From assembly GCF_937616625.2 (NCBI RefSeq), contig NC_065571.1, positions 4,404,501-4,468,500 of the forward strand: a stretch of 64,000 nucleotides of DNA, written 5' to 3'. The notes beneath the pieces were generated by a model. It made no database searches, was not told the origin of the DNA, and was given only the letters and a program-made list of their open reading frames with translations. Origin of the DNA: Mercurialis annua (Eukaryota > Streptophyta > Magnoliopsida > Malpighiales > Euphorbiaceae). Below, piece by piece: positions 1 to 11,042 of this stretch. Position numbers and translations under genes: made by a program. The stretch's first letter is position 1. Each line of letters begins with the position of its first letter.

Positions 1-34
1 AATTATAGTAATGTTTATTGTTGTTTCTCTACAG

Positions 35-121
35 TTCCCGCCCGTTGATAGTGGTAAAGAGGTGCCTACTGATCCACCTGTCATGATGGGCCCCAAAATA
101 TTTTTATTTTTAACAAATTAG
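35..121 (+). other. possible last exon of an upstream gene, weak
   Basis: A pyrimidine-rich tract ending in CTACAG (to position 34) resembles a splice acceptor. It is followed by 29 in-frame codons (28 residues beginning FPPVDSGKEVPTDPP and a TAG stop). The G+C content is higher than in the flanking DNA. No product is recognised, and the rest of the gene would lie left of the window. It could equally be chance sequence or a transposon fragment. Confidence 0.2.
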
Positions 122-2900
122 ATACCAATATTAATGTGAATCTCTCTTATTTAAAATATACAAGTATTAATCAGAATGAGTGGCTTATATTCTATTGAAA
201 TTTATCCCATGTTTTTGGCAATGTTAGTCTGAACCCGCTAATCCCCATACCATATGTGAAGCCAGTTCAAGCCGGATTCACATTCTTTTGAACCGGATTT
301 ACTATAGTTAATTCTGATTCCTCAAATTATCTTAGCCGGTGGTCAATATGCACAAGCCAAAAGGAGCCAGGCCGGTGCTGTGAAAACACACTGCATAGAA
401 AAGGGATTGATAACCTTTAAATAGCGAACATATCTTGGTAGTTTTATAGTCTTTAGATCATAGAAAATATATGATTATGAATCATATATGTTCAATGCTT
501 TTTCTGGAGTGCTCGGTCCATGTTTTCACGTCTAGGAGTCAGCAAGGTAGGAAACACCACATCTTAAAATAGATGAGCTAGGGTTCGGAAACTGAAATTT
601 GCCTAGCTCGATCGCTCGGGACTTCAGAATAAGTAGGTCGATAATAATTATTATTCAAAAAATTGAGTTTCTATATATGATTATATTTTAGAGGGTAGGA
701 CTTTTTTTATCAATCGGAGGATAAATTTTTAACGCTTGTAGAAGGATTTGATCTCACGACCTTGGGAGAATGTTTAAAGTTTATTGGCTTAAAGTTAGAG
801 GATAAGATCATATAGGTTTAAAATTATCACTCTTCAAGAATAATTACAAAATTTATTACGTAATAATAATTTATAGAATTAGTTATACAAATTCAATTAA
901 ATCATAAAATGTTACAATGGCATTCGGGAAATAATATAATAACACATAATTTCTGTGACTGTAATTTCTCTTGAAATATAAATAGTTTATCATATATTTG
1001 TTATTTTTGTCTGTGTATATTTAATTATGATTTTTGAAGTTCTGTTAATATTTCATTGAAAATTCGCTATGGCTTTGTCATAATTTCACAATAATATAAC
1101 AAAATGAATTATATTTAGATAAAAGAGTTATCAACATATATTATATGTATATTTGTCAATTTCAAACGTAGCCTTCATTAAAATTTATTTAAAGATTACA
1201 CAAATGAAAGTATGAACGAATGGCATAAATTGCAGACCTTGTCAATTTACAAGCAGGTGGAGTGCCGCACACATGATTTTTGCATGCATTTGTTTTCTTT
1301 CCAACAATAATGGAAATGAGGGCGTTAAAATATTTAGAATATTGTTTAAATATTTAAAAACAGCAAACAAAATAAATATATGAGGATTGGGAATTAAATT
1401 AACGCCAAGTATCTTTACAGATATAGTCAAAGTTAAACCATGTGGCTATGAATCTGGGGGGATATGAATGTTTATTTTTTTCTGAATTAAATATTAATCT
1501 TACTCCTCAAATGAATAAACTACTGTTGACCAATAAAAAGGGCATTTTCACGTGAGTTTGTGTAATAATCGTCGGTTCAATAATAGCTTAGAGTAAAATT
1601 GATGTTTATTTTAGTTGAATTATGTTAATGTTAGGGAGTTAAGTAATGCCGCCTACAAGTAAGATATGATTTTTATAGTGTATGATGAAATATGCGGATT
1701 TAAAAACTGTAGGCATGATTAAAACTTGTAAGCAACGAGTGAAGAAAAGTCAAGATGTTCTTTGTAATTTGGATGGGATGAATGAATATTTTTTAAAAAG
1801 AAAAGATTAGTAGAAATGAGGTGTTAATTAATCTCAAGACGTAGATAAATTGTTAAGTTGCTCTTCTGGTTTAAATGAGGTCATTGGTTCGAATGTCAGA
1901 ATTTTCTCTCCTGCAAGAAACTTATTCGGTTTGAGTGGAGATTAATTTGAATGTAGAAAACTGAGACCCGTTTAATATAACTGATGATATTTTTTATATA
2001 AAAGAAAAGGGGTTAATTAATTTGTTTTCTCTACGCTTGATGCTTGGGAGTTGGGATCTTGAAGTGGGACAAGTCATAAAGTAAGGTAGCTAACATACCT
2101 AAATTCGACCCACTCATCATAAATTCCAAAATTTGCCCTCATTTTTACCCACTTTTCTTTTTTGCCTCCCTCGTCACAATATCACATCATATTTTACTAC
2201 TCCCTAGACCTAATCATGGGCTTGAATATCCATCAGATTCCGATCCAAGCCATTTGCCTTAACCCGTCCGGTTCGACCCAATTCAGCCAAGCCCTTCCGC
2301 TTTGAGCCAGACATGGTCAGTGCTTTCTGTTTTGGCCCCGACATGTTCCCAACTACAGATTTAGATTATTAAAATAATGCATGTTCTATTGTTATTTTAC
2401 ATAGAAAAAACTATTTATTCAAAATTATGACTGTTTTATGAATAAAGGCCAAAACAACTCCTAAACTTGTAACAAAGTCATTTAATCCAATTTGTACATT
2501 TGTACTTTTTTCCTTTAGATTATTCCACAATTATACTTCTAAAACGCATAAAATACAAATTAGGGAGAGATGTTAAAAAAAAAAAATTAGCTGAGTTCCC
2601 TAATTGTTTTATTCATTAAATTTAAATCGTCATTCTTAAATAAATAACAATTTATGTTTGTCTATAATAATGAGTAGATATTGCAAAACAATAGAGAACA
2701 AACATTTGATGTCAATGTGTTGATACACCCAAACGTTTTCACCAGTTTGATGAATCCTTCCATACTATTTCAGATCACAAAATCTACAGTAGAATTAATA
2801 TTTTGATTTTATCAGAAACCTTTTGTTTATCATACAAACGTAATTACATCACAAAATACAACCAGGCTGATTTAACACAAAAAGACACAACATTGGAGTT
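122..2900. other. gene-poor AT-rich intergenic stretch
   Basis: No coding region with family similarity or convincing splice structure is visible. Two short patches look like RNA polymerase III B boxes: GGTTCGAAT near 1886 on + and a degenerate one near 755 on -. They suggest decayed tRNA-derived SINE fragments, but no complete SINE can be delimited. Confidence 0.5.
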
Positions 2901-2919
2901 ATTATTTAGTTGAAGTAAT

Positions 2920-3662
2920 TCAAAGCTCTTCGTCACTACCAGTTTTCTCCTTCACTTTCTGTTTAGCCCGCTTCATCTCTTCTTCCGCAGTCTCTTTCAC
3001 CTGCTGTGTTTTTTCCTTGGCCGTCTCTTTTGCTTCCTCGCCCTTTCCGTACGCCTTCTCCTTCGCCTCCGCCGCTTCATCAGACGCCCTTTTCTGGGCT
3101 TCGTGCGCCTCCTCTTTCCCTCTTTCTACAGCATCGCTAACTCTGTCGGCTGCTTCCCGCAACTTCTCCTTGGCAGCATTAGTCATTTCAGCTGCCTTGT
3201 CTTTAGCCGCTTGGCCCATATCGCTGGCCTTCTTTGCGGCTTCTTTCGCCTTCTCCTTCACGTCTTCGCCTTTTTCTGCACAATCATATTATAATAATTA
3301 ATGATCATCAGTTCACCAACTAAACTACATCTAATTCCTTCAAACAAATAAATAAACAAAGTAGTTTAGTAACCAGAAGCTTTGTCTTTAGCTGTCTTAG
3401 CAGTATCAGCAGTTGCATGAGAAGCTTTGTTAGCAGCATCCATGGCTTCGTCTTGCTTACGCCCTATAGTTTCGGAGATCTTCTCCTTAGCCCATTCGGT
3501 CCACGTCTCTGTATTTTCCTTTACCTTATTAAAATCTTCACTTTCCCCGGTTGTGGATGGCATATGGTCCACGCTCGAGCAGCTGCAGCTTATGAATAGC
3601 ATAACCACCGTCACCACCCCGACCCAAACCAACAACCGCCCAGACTGTCGTTTAGATGCCAT
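2920..3662 (-). CDS. LEA-like (late embryogenesis abundant) protein with N-terminal hydrophobic segment
   Basis: There are two exons, 3662-3374 and 3275-2920, joined across a GT-AG intron that keeps the frame; the product is 214 residues. Residues about 10-30 form a hydrophobic, cysteine-ending stretch (LLVWVGVVTVVMLFISCSC) that may be a signal peptide or membrane anchor. From residue 40 on, the protein is almost entirely Ala/Lys/Glu/Asp in imperfect 11-residue steps such as AAKDKAAEMTNAAKEK, the amphipathic-helix pattern of the LEA_4 group. Such proteins are disordered when hydrated and protect membranes or proteins during desiccation. The start is the first ATG after a TATA-like box at about 3741-3747. 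A G-box/ABRE lies further upstream, consistent with ABA or stress induction. The LEA assignment rests on composition and repeat pattern. Confidence 0.85.
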
Positions 3663-3740
3663 TAGCTTTAATAAAATGTGTAATAGTTTACAGATAACTG
3701 AAGATGCATATAGAGTAATGAGAAGCTGATCAAGTTAAGG

Positions 3741-3801
3741 TTTTATAGTAGTGCGTAAGCTAAGTGTAGAGAAGATGAGTACGACAGCTCCAGGCCACGT
3801 G
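3741..3801 (-). promoter_or_regulatory. LEA gene promoter: TATA box and CACGTG ABRE/G-box
   Basis: Read on the minus strand, CTATAAAAC around 3747-3741 lies about 80 bp upstream of the LEA ATG and fits a TATA box. About 50 bp further upstream, CACGTG at 3796-3801 has the flank of an ABA-responsive element on this strand (read on + as GCCACGTGTGAG). This arrangement is common in ABA- and seed-induced LEA promoters. Function is inferred. Confidence 0.55.
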
Positions 3802-4808
3802 TGAGTCGCACGAACGCTTCAGTGTCAGTAGCTAGACATGTGTTGTAATTTTGTAAACATGTGTCAAGTTCCTAATTTATCAATTAACACATCACCGAAT
3901 CACACTGCTTCTTCTACATTCAAGACTTTGAGCAATTTACTAGAAGAATTATAAGATTGATTAGAATAGGTAAATTAAAGGTGCAATCCTGCTGAGCTAA
4001 CTCGTCAACTACTCGGATTGACTCGGAAATTACTAAAAGTCGGTTCAAATTAATATCAAGTAATAAAGCTAAAATTTGAACTACTCCAATTAATTATCAA
4101 AACAAGATTGAGCTTCAAAATACTTAACCCGATACATTCAGGACCCTAATCAAGCTCTATTTGTTTTACTTTAGAATAGTTTTTTCATTTTTGCACTAAA
4201 ATTTATTTTTCTTCGTATAAACTTGTAAATTAGATGATACATCAACAGTAAAAAGATAATTTATTAAACAAATAAAAACCAGTTTGTGTACAAAGCTGCA
4301 AAGAATTGAGATCCACTATTATTCTCAAGCCTCAACACACTATACAACTAACTAACTAACTAACTACTCATGTTATCACTCTACTGCCTGCCTCTAATTT
4401 CCTTCTTCACCATTAATCTATCCAAGTTTCAAAGCACTGCCCTCCTTGATCCTCATCTATTTAATCAAATAGCCTCACTTCTCATCGCCAAATTTTCGAA
4501 ACCGAATTATACGATTTGTTATCTTCTTCTTACTGCTCACCTCAAAATTGCATCACTTTTTCTGCATAAATATTCAATATCTATATCAGCACATATCATA
4601 CAATCATACTGCCGATGCATTATAAGATAATGCCACTTAAGATAGCACCTAAAAGGCGCAATGAAGGTTTATCTACACAAACTAATCGCATGCGTCCAAC
4701 TAGAGGATGATGCTCTTCTGAATGAAATACAAGTAAAATAGTATACAAGTTAAAGAGCAAGAAGCCAAGGAAAACCACATACCTATTTACAATGCCCTAT
4801 CATCTGCA
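3802..4808. other. intergenic stretch and presumed 3' UTR of the MUSTANG gene
   Basis: The left part is AT-rich with no recognisable gene. The right part (about 4600-4808) probably holds the 3' untranslated region of the minus-strand MUSTANG gene. An 86-codon open frame on + at 4370-4630 has no splice or family support. Confidence 0.5.
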
Positions 4809-7040
4809 CTAGAAACCTTTGCAAGTCTTCTTGTTATGACCAAGGCCCTTGCACTTGCTACACTGAAGTTGACGCTTAATTATGTCAACGGATTCAGCAT
4901 GCCTCACCTTTGGTCTACCAGGTGCGCGTTTGGTTGGTGGAGGAGTGACTATAATTTCTACTTCACTTGATCCAACCTGGATCGGCCTGTCTGCATTTGG
5001 AACAGGGTGAATTGATCCGGCATATGCGGATCTGTAGGCATCACTTGTAAAGTATCTAGAGCAATAATCATATGGACTTCTGTCCACACATTGGAAAACT
5101 GCAATGGCATGGCAGCAAGGCAAACCACTTTGTTGCCACCCCTTGCAGCTACAATCCCACTGATCAATGTCCACACTATCAGCAGATTCACCACGAACCT
5201 CAAATACACTACCATGAGAATGCAACACCTGAAGAGAACTTGCTATTGACATCTCCTTTTGTAATTTTTCCTCTTTTGTTGGAGTTAATTTTGTCGTCCA
5301 TTGATCGGATTCTACCCGACGAATGTAAAATGATTCCATCATTTTTCCTCTTAATGTATCAATCAGTTGCGTTATTGGCAATTCATGTGCTTCTGATACC
5401 CAACTGTAGAACTGGTGCCCAAAGTTTGATGTCATGTGGTTATACCTCGCCCCTTCAAAAAAGGCATTTGCCCAGTGCTCCGGTTCACTTTGTATGACCC
5501 AGTTATAAGCTTCAGGAGAAATACCTTTTATGTTCTCTACAGAACGCTGGAATCCCTCATGTCTGGGAGCATAGGCAGCAGCATAGAAATCATTTATCAT
5601 GAAGCGTCTTGCTTCATGAGAAAACTGCCCCTTCAAGTCTCTATTTAGTTTCTCAGCAAGATGACGCAAACAATAGCTGTGGTAGCATTTATCAAATATC
5701 TCGGGCAATGATTTCTTTAAACCATTCTGAAAATCTGCAACAAATGTAATCTGGCGAGTCGGAAAGATGGCAGAGTTCAGTTCCATCAAAAACCAATGCC
5801 AGTTTTCCTCTGTTTCAGTATCCACTACAGCAAAAGCTACAGGAAAAATACCATCATCCCCATCAACTGAAATAGCAGCCAGCAGCATCCCTTGGTATTT
5901 TGAGTTTAACGGAGCACTATCAAGGAAAATGAGAGGCCGGCAACCCTGTTCATAACCAGTGATTGATGCATGAAAAGAGACAAAGAATCGATGGAAACTG
6001 GAGTCTTCCTTTGTGGAGAATGTTGCAACACTACCTGGATTAGTTTCCTTTATTTTCTCACAAAAAAAGGGTAACTGATTATATGCCTCTTTGTATGAGC
6101 CTTGAAGTTGCTCTCTTGCGATCTCTTTTGCACGCCACGCCTGAGAATAATTCAGTTGTATCCCGTACTCCCTTTTGATGTCATCCGCGATATCTTTTGG
6201 CCTATAATTAGGGGATACTTTCAGTTTTTCCTTTATGATGCTTCCCACCCAACCCCTTGTAGACCGATAGCCAGCTTTCACGGCAGCTCCTTCACATGTA
6301 TGTTCGGCATTCATTTTCTTGATACAAATCAATTGAGTAGTTGACAACCTGGAAGCATATATCCGCCACGGACAGCCTTGAGATTTGCATTTGACAGTAA
6401 CACGGTGACTGTCATTTTTCTTATATCTATAAACAAATCCATGTGCAATTGAGTACTTATGCAAAGCTTCTCTAAACTCAACAAAACTTTTAAACCTTTG
6501 GTCGACACCAGTGATGGCGTTTTCCCACTGTAGTGTCGCCTTACGATGCTTCTCATCATAGGTTGCAATAGGAAAACAGGAGATGGGACTCTCATCAGGG
6601 ACATCCAAGTCCCGGTCAAGATCAATATGAACATCAACTGGAGCAACATCAACCAGATGAACTCCGGCTTCGGACACAGTTGTCCTGCTCGACCGACTAG
6701 CATGCATATTAGAGACATTCCTAGCCGCAGTTTCCTCGGAGAAGACGAAGACATCAGCGGTGGCAGAATCGCCAAGGAAATTAATCATCCGCTGTAAATC
6801 CTTGTCTTTAGAGACAGTGATAAGGGTCTTTTTATTTCCGGGGAGGAAGTATTTAATAGACATTGTATCGGCACTACAATTAAACATCTCAGCTACTTCA
6901 GACTTGAAATCGGTCAGTTGAGTTTGGTGATCAATGTCAATTGCATAAGCATCACCACCATTATATGACAAGGTACCGTCCTTACCAGTGACGAACTCGC
7001 CGCCAGACTGGCAGATAGCTATAATTTTATCGGAAGCCAT
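4809..7040 (-). CDS. MUSTANG-type domesticated Mutator transposase with PB1 domain
   Basis: One uninterrupted coding exon gives 743 residues. In order: an N-terminal PB1 domain (about 1-105), a MuDR-type DNA-binding domain (about 165-255, with Cys/His ligands including C218, C223, H247 and C249), a MULE transposase core (about 365-470), a SWIM zinc finger (CSC...CCH, 630-644), an AT-hook-like APGRPK (about 707-712) and a CCHC zinc knuckle (C727, C730, H735, C740). The catalytic-type acids D374 and D436 are present, and E510 is a candidate third acid. A PB1 domain fused to a MULE transposase marks the MUSTANG-B group, which are host genes needed for normal growth and flowering and are not mobile. 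No terminal inverted repeats flank it, and a probable 5' UTR intron (7245-7048, GT-AG) supports an ordinary gene. Confidence 0.93.
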   Translation of the reverse strand: MASDKIIAICQSGGEFVTGKDGTLSYNGGDAYAIDIDHQTQLTDFKSEVAEMFNCSADTMSIKYFLPGNKKTLITVSKDKDLQRMINFLGDSATADVFVFSEETAARNVSNMHASRSSRTTVSEAGVHLVDVAPVDVHIDLDRDLDVPDESPISCFPIATYDEKHRKATLQWENAITGVDQRFKSFVEFREALHKYSIAHGFVYRYKKNDSHRVTVKCKSQGCPWRIYASRLSTTQLICIKKMNAEHTCEGAAVKAGYRSTRGWVGSIIKEKLKVSPNYRPKDIADDIKREYGIQLNYSQAWRAKEIAREQLQGSYKEAYNQLPFFCEKIKETNPGSVATFSTKEDSSFHRFFVSFHASITGYEQGCRPLIFLDSAPLNSKYQGMLLAAISVDGDDGIFPVAFAVVDTETEENWHWFLMELNSAIFPTRQITFVADFQNGLKKSLPEIFDKCYHSYCLRHLAEKLNRDLKGQFSHEARRFMINDFYAAAYAPRHEGFQRSVENIKGISPEAYNWVIQSEPEHWANAFFEGARYNHMTSNFGHQFYSWVSEAHELPITQLIDTLRGKMMESFYIRRVESDQWTTKLTPTKEEKLQKEMSIASSLQVLHSHGSVFEVRGESADSVDIDQWDCSCKGWQQSGLPCCHAIAVFQCVDRSPYDYCSRYFTSDAYRSAYAGSIHPVPNADRPIQVGSSEVEIIVTPPPTKRAPGRPKVRHAESVDIIKRQLQCSKCKGLGHNKKTCKGF

Positions 7041-7047
7041 GAATGGC

Positions 7048-7246
7048 CTAAGCAGAGAGTAAATGCAAAGAGTTCAGTCTAATTGAGCATAAATAATAAC
7101 AGAAATCTGATACATAAGCTGCATAAATGTCAAAATTACAGGATGCAATAAAATTGAGGCGCAAGAAAACAGAAATTGATATGAACAAGAAAGAAAACCC
7201 TAGCATATATATGTAAATAGCAAGGGATTTGAATAATGAAAATACC
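7048..7246 (-). other. probable 5' UTR intron of the MUSTANG gene
   Basis: On the minus strand, CAGCAG|GTATTTTC gives a donor after 7246, and a pyrimidine-rich tract ending CTTAG|GCC gives an acceptor before 7047, seven bases upstream of the ATG. A leader intron just before the start codon is common in plant genes. No transcript evidence was available. Confidence 0.5.
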
Positions 7247-8847
7247 TGCTGCTGAAAAAGGATTGGAAGCAAGTGTTGGAGAGTGAGGCAAAAGTAAGGA
7301 ATTCAACCACTCCCACTCAGCTGTGGGCTGTTTAAAGAGAGAGGCGGAGACGCCTCCCCCGGGATCGGAAGTCGACAGAAGAAACGACTCGTTTTGGGTT
7401 TAAGTTTTTATTTGAGTGTTACTGTGCAGTTAGTATATAAAAACTGCTTAATATCTCTTTTAACACCTCAACTTGTACTCATTCTTCCATCTCATCTTTT
7501 ATCTTTTAATTTAATTCAATTTGTAAATTTTATCTATAACAAAGAATCACTTTACCCCCTCAACTTGTGTCAAAATATCAAAAAAAAGCTGAAAAATTGG
7601 ATCACTTATATGCAGAATTTGTGTAAACATGTTAAAAAGCCCCTTTTGCTAATGTGACACCTTATAAAACTCATAATTTATTCTAATTAATTATGATTGA
7701 ATACTAATTAATCATATAATTAAATTCTAATTAAACCTAATTAAAATAAAATAATTAATTCTTTTTAAATTTCAAGTTCCTGCTCCAGTAAGGAGTTGCA
7801 ACTCCTCGGTTCCGAGGAGCAACAAGGAGCATTTTATCCTGCAAAAACGAGGATCAGTGCTCCTCATAAAGAGCAGATCCACCTGGGTTTATCCTTTCTT
7901 AAATTTCAACGTTATTTTATTGTTAGTAAATCAGCTGAAATTTAATTTTCTTTTAAATATTTAAACAAAGGGTCGTGTTGGCGTTTAAATTGGTGTGGCG
8001 ATATCAAATAAGTCTATTTTAATTTTTTTAGATCAATTAAACCTAAAATTTGTATTTTTGAAATTAAATAGGCTTATAATTTGTATTTTTAAGGTTAAAT
8101 AAGTCATTTGAGTTGATTAGCCCTGCAAATTTGTGTTTCGTATCAAATTAGTACACATTTAATATGTATAACTTCGGAATCACTTGATCTAAATTAGAAG
8201 AGTTTTCTATCTAATTTATTTAAAAAGTTAAATAAATTTATTTGATTTTGAAAATATAAATTTTAAATTTAATTGATTAAAAAATTAAAATAGATTTGTT
8301 TAATTATGAGACATCAGTTTGAGAATTGCGTTAAAATTTTGTTCTTAAATTGTTTTGTATCGATTTCTATATTTTTATGGGTCTGTCTATTCTACCTCTG
8401 TTTAAACTTTAAGGGTATGTTTGTTTCAAATGAATTTCATAATTTTTATAGAATTCCATTGAATTTTTAGAAGATATGTGTTTGGTTCAAATGAATTTTC
8501 ACTATTTAAATTTAAATTTATATTTATATTTGAAATATAATATTCCATTTATTTTATTTAATTTAATATTATTTTTATATTTAAAATTCGAAAAATCAGA
8601 TATAAAAGCGTATTTTTTAAATGATTCCATGTAGAATTCATTAAGAAATGAAATAAATTTTATACTAGAATTATGCAGACATGCCCTAAATAATTAAAAA
8701 ATTCTCTCAAAAAAAAAAACTCTAATCTGGTGTTGTTGGGAGTGCAGTCACAGGCTTGTCTGAAGTTCCTGAACGACACGCCGTCGTGACATTAACACAC
8801 ACATTATTAGGATTTTGAGTAATTGTTGGCGTGACGTGGAAACGGCA
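7247..8847. repeat. AT-rich intergenic region with two MITE-like inverted-repeat remnants
   Basis: From about 7985 to 8325, arms sharing AAGTCTATTTTAATT and its inverted counterpart flank a short AT-rich core. From about 8411 to 8687, a second unit starts AGGGTATGTTTG and ends with a near-complement (CAGACATGCCCT). Neither has a clear target-site duplication. A short cluster of GAGGAGCA repeats in both orientations lies at 7790-7890. No gene is visible. Confidence 0.4.
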
Positions 8848-10601
8848 ATGAATGGGATAGTAAGGCTTCCTCATCAACATCACCATTCTTTTCCTGTGCG
8901 ACTGCCGCCTAATAGTTGTCTTTCAATTTCATCATCCACCCACACTTATACTTCCGTAAGACTAAACCCTCGCCACTTAATTGCTCCTCAATCACAATTT
9001 ACTCTACTTATTTTTTCTGACAGGACACCGGAAATGGCAGCATACAGAGCCTCAAGTCCGCCGGCGTTGATACCTTTAAGTGGCGTCTGGTTATAGCTTA
9101 TGACGGCACCCGTTATTCCGGTTGGTTCTGTCTGTTTTATTTTTTTTAATGTTTAACATGCTTATCTGGTAATACAGGTCCTCAATAATTCTATGATTGT
9201 TTGTTTTTGCCTCTCTCTTGAGTCTTTTTTTTGGCTTTTGAGTGTTGGTTTTTAGTTTTATAAAATTTCATTCATCAAAAAAAAAAAAGAACTGTATATT
9301 TCCGTGAATTCGGTTAGTTCATTCAATAAAAATTAAATAAATTATTCATTCTAAAATTTCTGTTAATATCTAAACTTGTATTTTTAAGATTGCAGTTAAT
9401 TCGATTGGTTTAAGAGAGAAAATTATTTGGTTATTTAGCTAATATGGATTGACTGGTGTTTGGATTTCGGTTGGTTTGATTAAAGAGATAAACTAATTTG
9501 GTTAATTCGGTTTTGGTTAAATAAGTTGGTTTTTAACTAAACCGATCGTGGGCTTATACGTTCACTCTTCAGGTTGGCAATTTCAGAGCTCCCCTCCTAC
9601 GGTTCAGTGCTTTCTGGAAAATGCGTTAGTTGGAGTGACTCATCTAGATCGGAAGGATCTTCTGTTAGTTGGTGCTAGCCGGACTGATGCTGGTGTTCAT
9701 GCCTTTGGTCAGGTCCAATTTCTCACTCTTTCTTCTCAGACATTATGTTCAGTTTACTTATTATGTTTCCCTTAAACTTTTTCAGGTTGCCCACTTTGTT
9801 ACACCTTTCAATTACGACACCTTGGATAGCTTCCATGCTGCTCTCAACGGTCTCCTTCCTCCAGATATCCGAATTCGAGAAATCAGCCCTGCACTTCCTC
9901 AATTCCATGCTCGATTCTCTGCCATGAGCAAGGTCTATCACTATAAGATTTATAACGATACCTTGATGGATCCGTTTCAACGCCATTACGCATATCATTG
10001 CGCTTACAGACTCAATGCTGCTGCTATGAGAGAAGCTGCCGAGCATTTTGTTGGAACCCATGATTTCTCTGCTTTTGCCAATGCTTCCCGAAAGGACGGA
10101 CTGCCCAATCCAGTGAAGACCATTTTTCGTTTTGATGTTATCCAAATGGTATATTGCAACTCTATTTTTCATCTAAATGGTTGTCGCTACCGGTTGATTA
10201 CTCATTACTGCAAATTGTTTAGGGAGCCATGATACAGTTAGAAGTTGAAGGCACAGGTTTCTTGTATAGACAAGTGCGCAACATGGTAATACATATTTGT
10301 TTTTATTTATTTTCCAAAAAAAAAAACATCAGTTTTGATTCAAAAGCTACTTCTCTATTTGCAGGTTGCTTTGCTTATTCAAATCGGAAAAGAAGCAATT
10401 CCTCCAGAAATTGTGCCGATAATTTTGGCAACTCGGGATCGCAGAGAGCTGGCAAAATATGGGTTCTTTATGCCGCCTCATGGCCTCTGCCTTATGAATA
10501 TAAACTATAATGAAGACCACCTTAAGCTTCCCTCACCTTGTCCTGCTATTAGCTTTGGTAGGTATTATACTATAACCAAATGTAAACTTCCATTTTATTA
10601 A
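8848..10601 (+). CDS. tRNA pseudouridine synthase A-like protein, probably organellar
   Basis: Six exons: 8848-8955, 9024-9120, 9573-9712, 9786-10148, 10223-10285, 10365-10601, all with GT-AG introns and consistent phase; the product is 335 residues. After a Ser/His/Pro-rich leader that looks like a plastid or mitochondrial transit peptide come the TruA landmarks: KWRLVIAYDGTRYSGWQ, then GASRTDAGVHAFGQ with the catalytic Asp at residue 107, then YHYKIYN and GTGFLYRQVRNMV. TruA enzymes convert uridines 38-40 of the tRNA anticodon arm to pseudouridine. The ATG at 8848 is chosen because it precedes the transit-like leader. The gene converges on TGD4 with about 440 bp between stop codons. Confidence 0.93.
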
Positions 10602-11042
10602 GCCGCTATGCTCTCCCTCTTCTATTTCCTTCTTATTGTTACACTTGTGATCATGCATAAAGCTGAGCTCAACAGATGAGAGTTTTTTTTTCCAGTGGAA
10701 TTGGAATGATAATGAATAGATGCATAGATCCGTCATTCAAATAAGCGTAAAACATTTCCTAATTAGATCAATCGAATCTACAATGCTTGTTTAGATACAC
10801 AGCAACTTGAATGATGAATTTATTTTGGTATCGACGTGCTCTCTCTTTTCCTCTCAGAACCATCAAATTCATTCAAACTACCAAAAAAGTTGAGGGGCTG
10901 TAACCATCTTCACACCCCCAATTCCAATAGGGTGATCTCTCGTAGTAAAATTAACTTTCTCCTCGAATAAATATACAAGAAAAAAATAATCTTCAACTCC
11001 TATTCAGCTTTTTAATGTTTTATGTAAAACAAGGTACATAAT

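Noticed and set aside
3017..3729. Open frames of 60-100 codons on the plus strand
   Set aside because: They are antisense to the LEA gene. Ala/Lys/Glu-rich codons read backwards give Ser/Phe/Leu-rich open frames with no family resemblance.
4370..4630. 86-codon plus-strand frame before the MUSTANG 3' end
   Set aside because: Low-complexity Ser/Leu/Ile sequence in AT-rich DNA, with no homologue recognised and no promoter or splice context.
5072..6797. Overlapping open frames on both strands inside the MUSTANG coding region
   Set aside because: They are shadows of the 743-codon gene, whose domains account for the whole interval.
10533..10736. Minus-strand frame overlapping the TruA 3' end
   Set aside because: Antisense to the final exon and 3' UTR; no supporting features.
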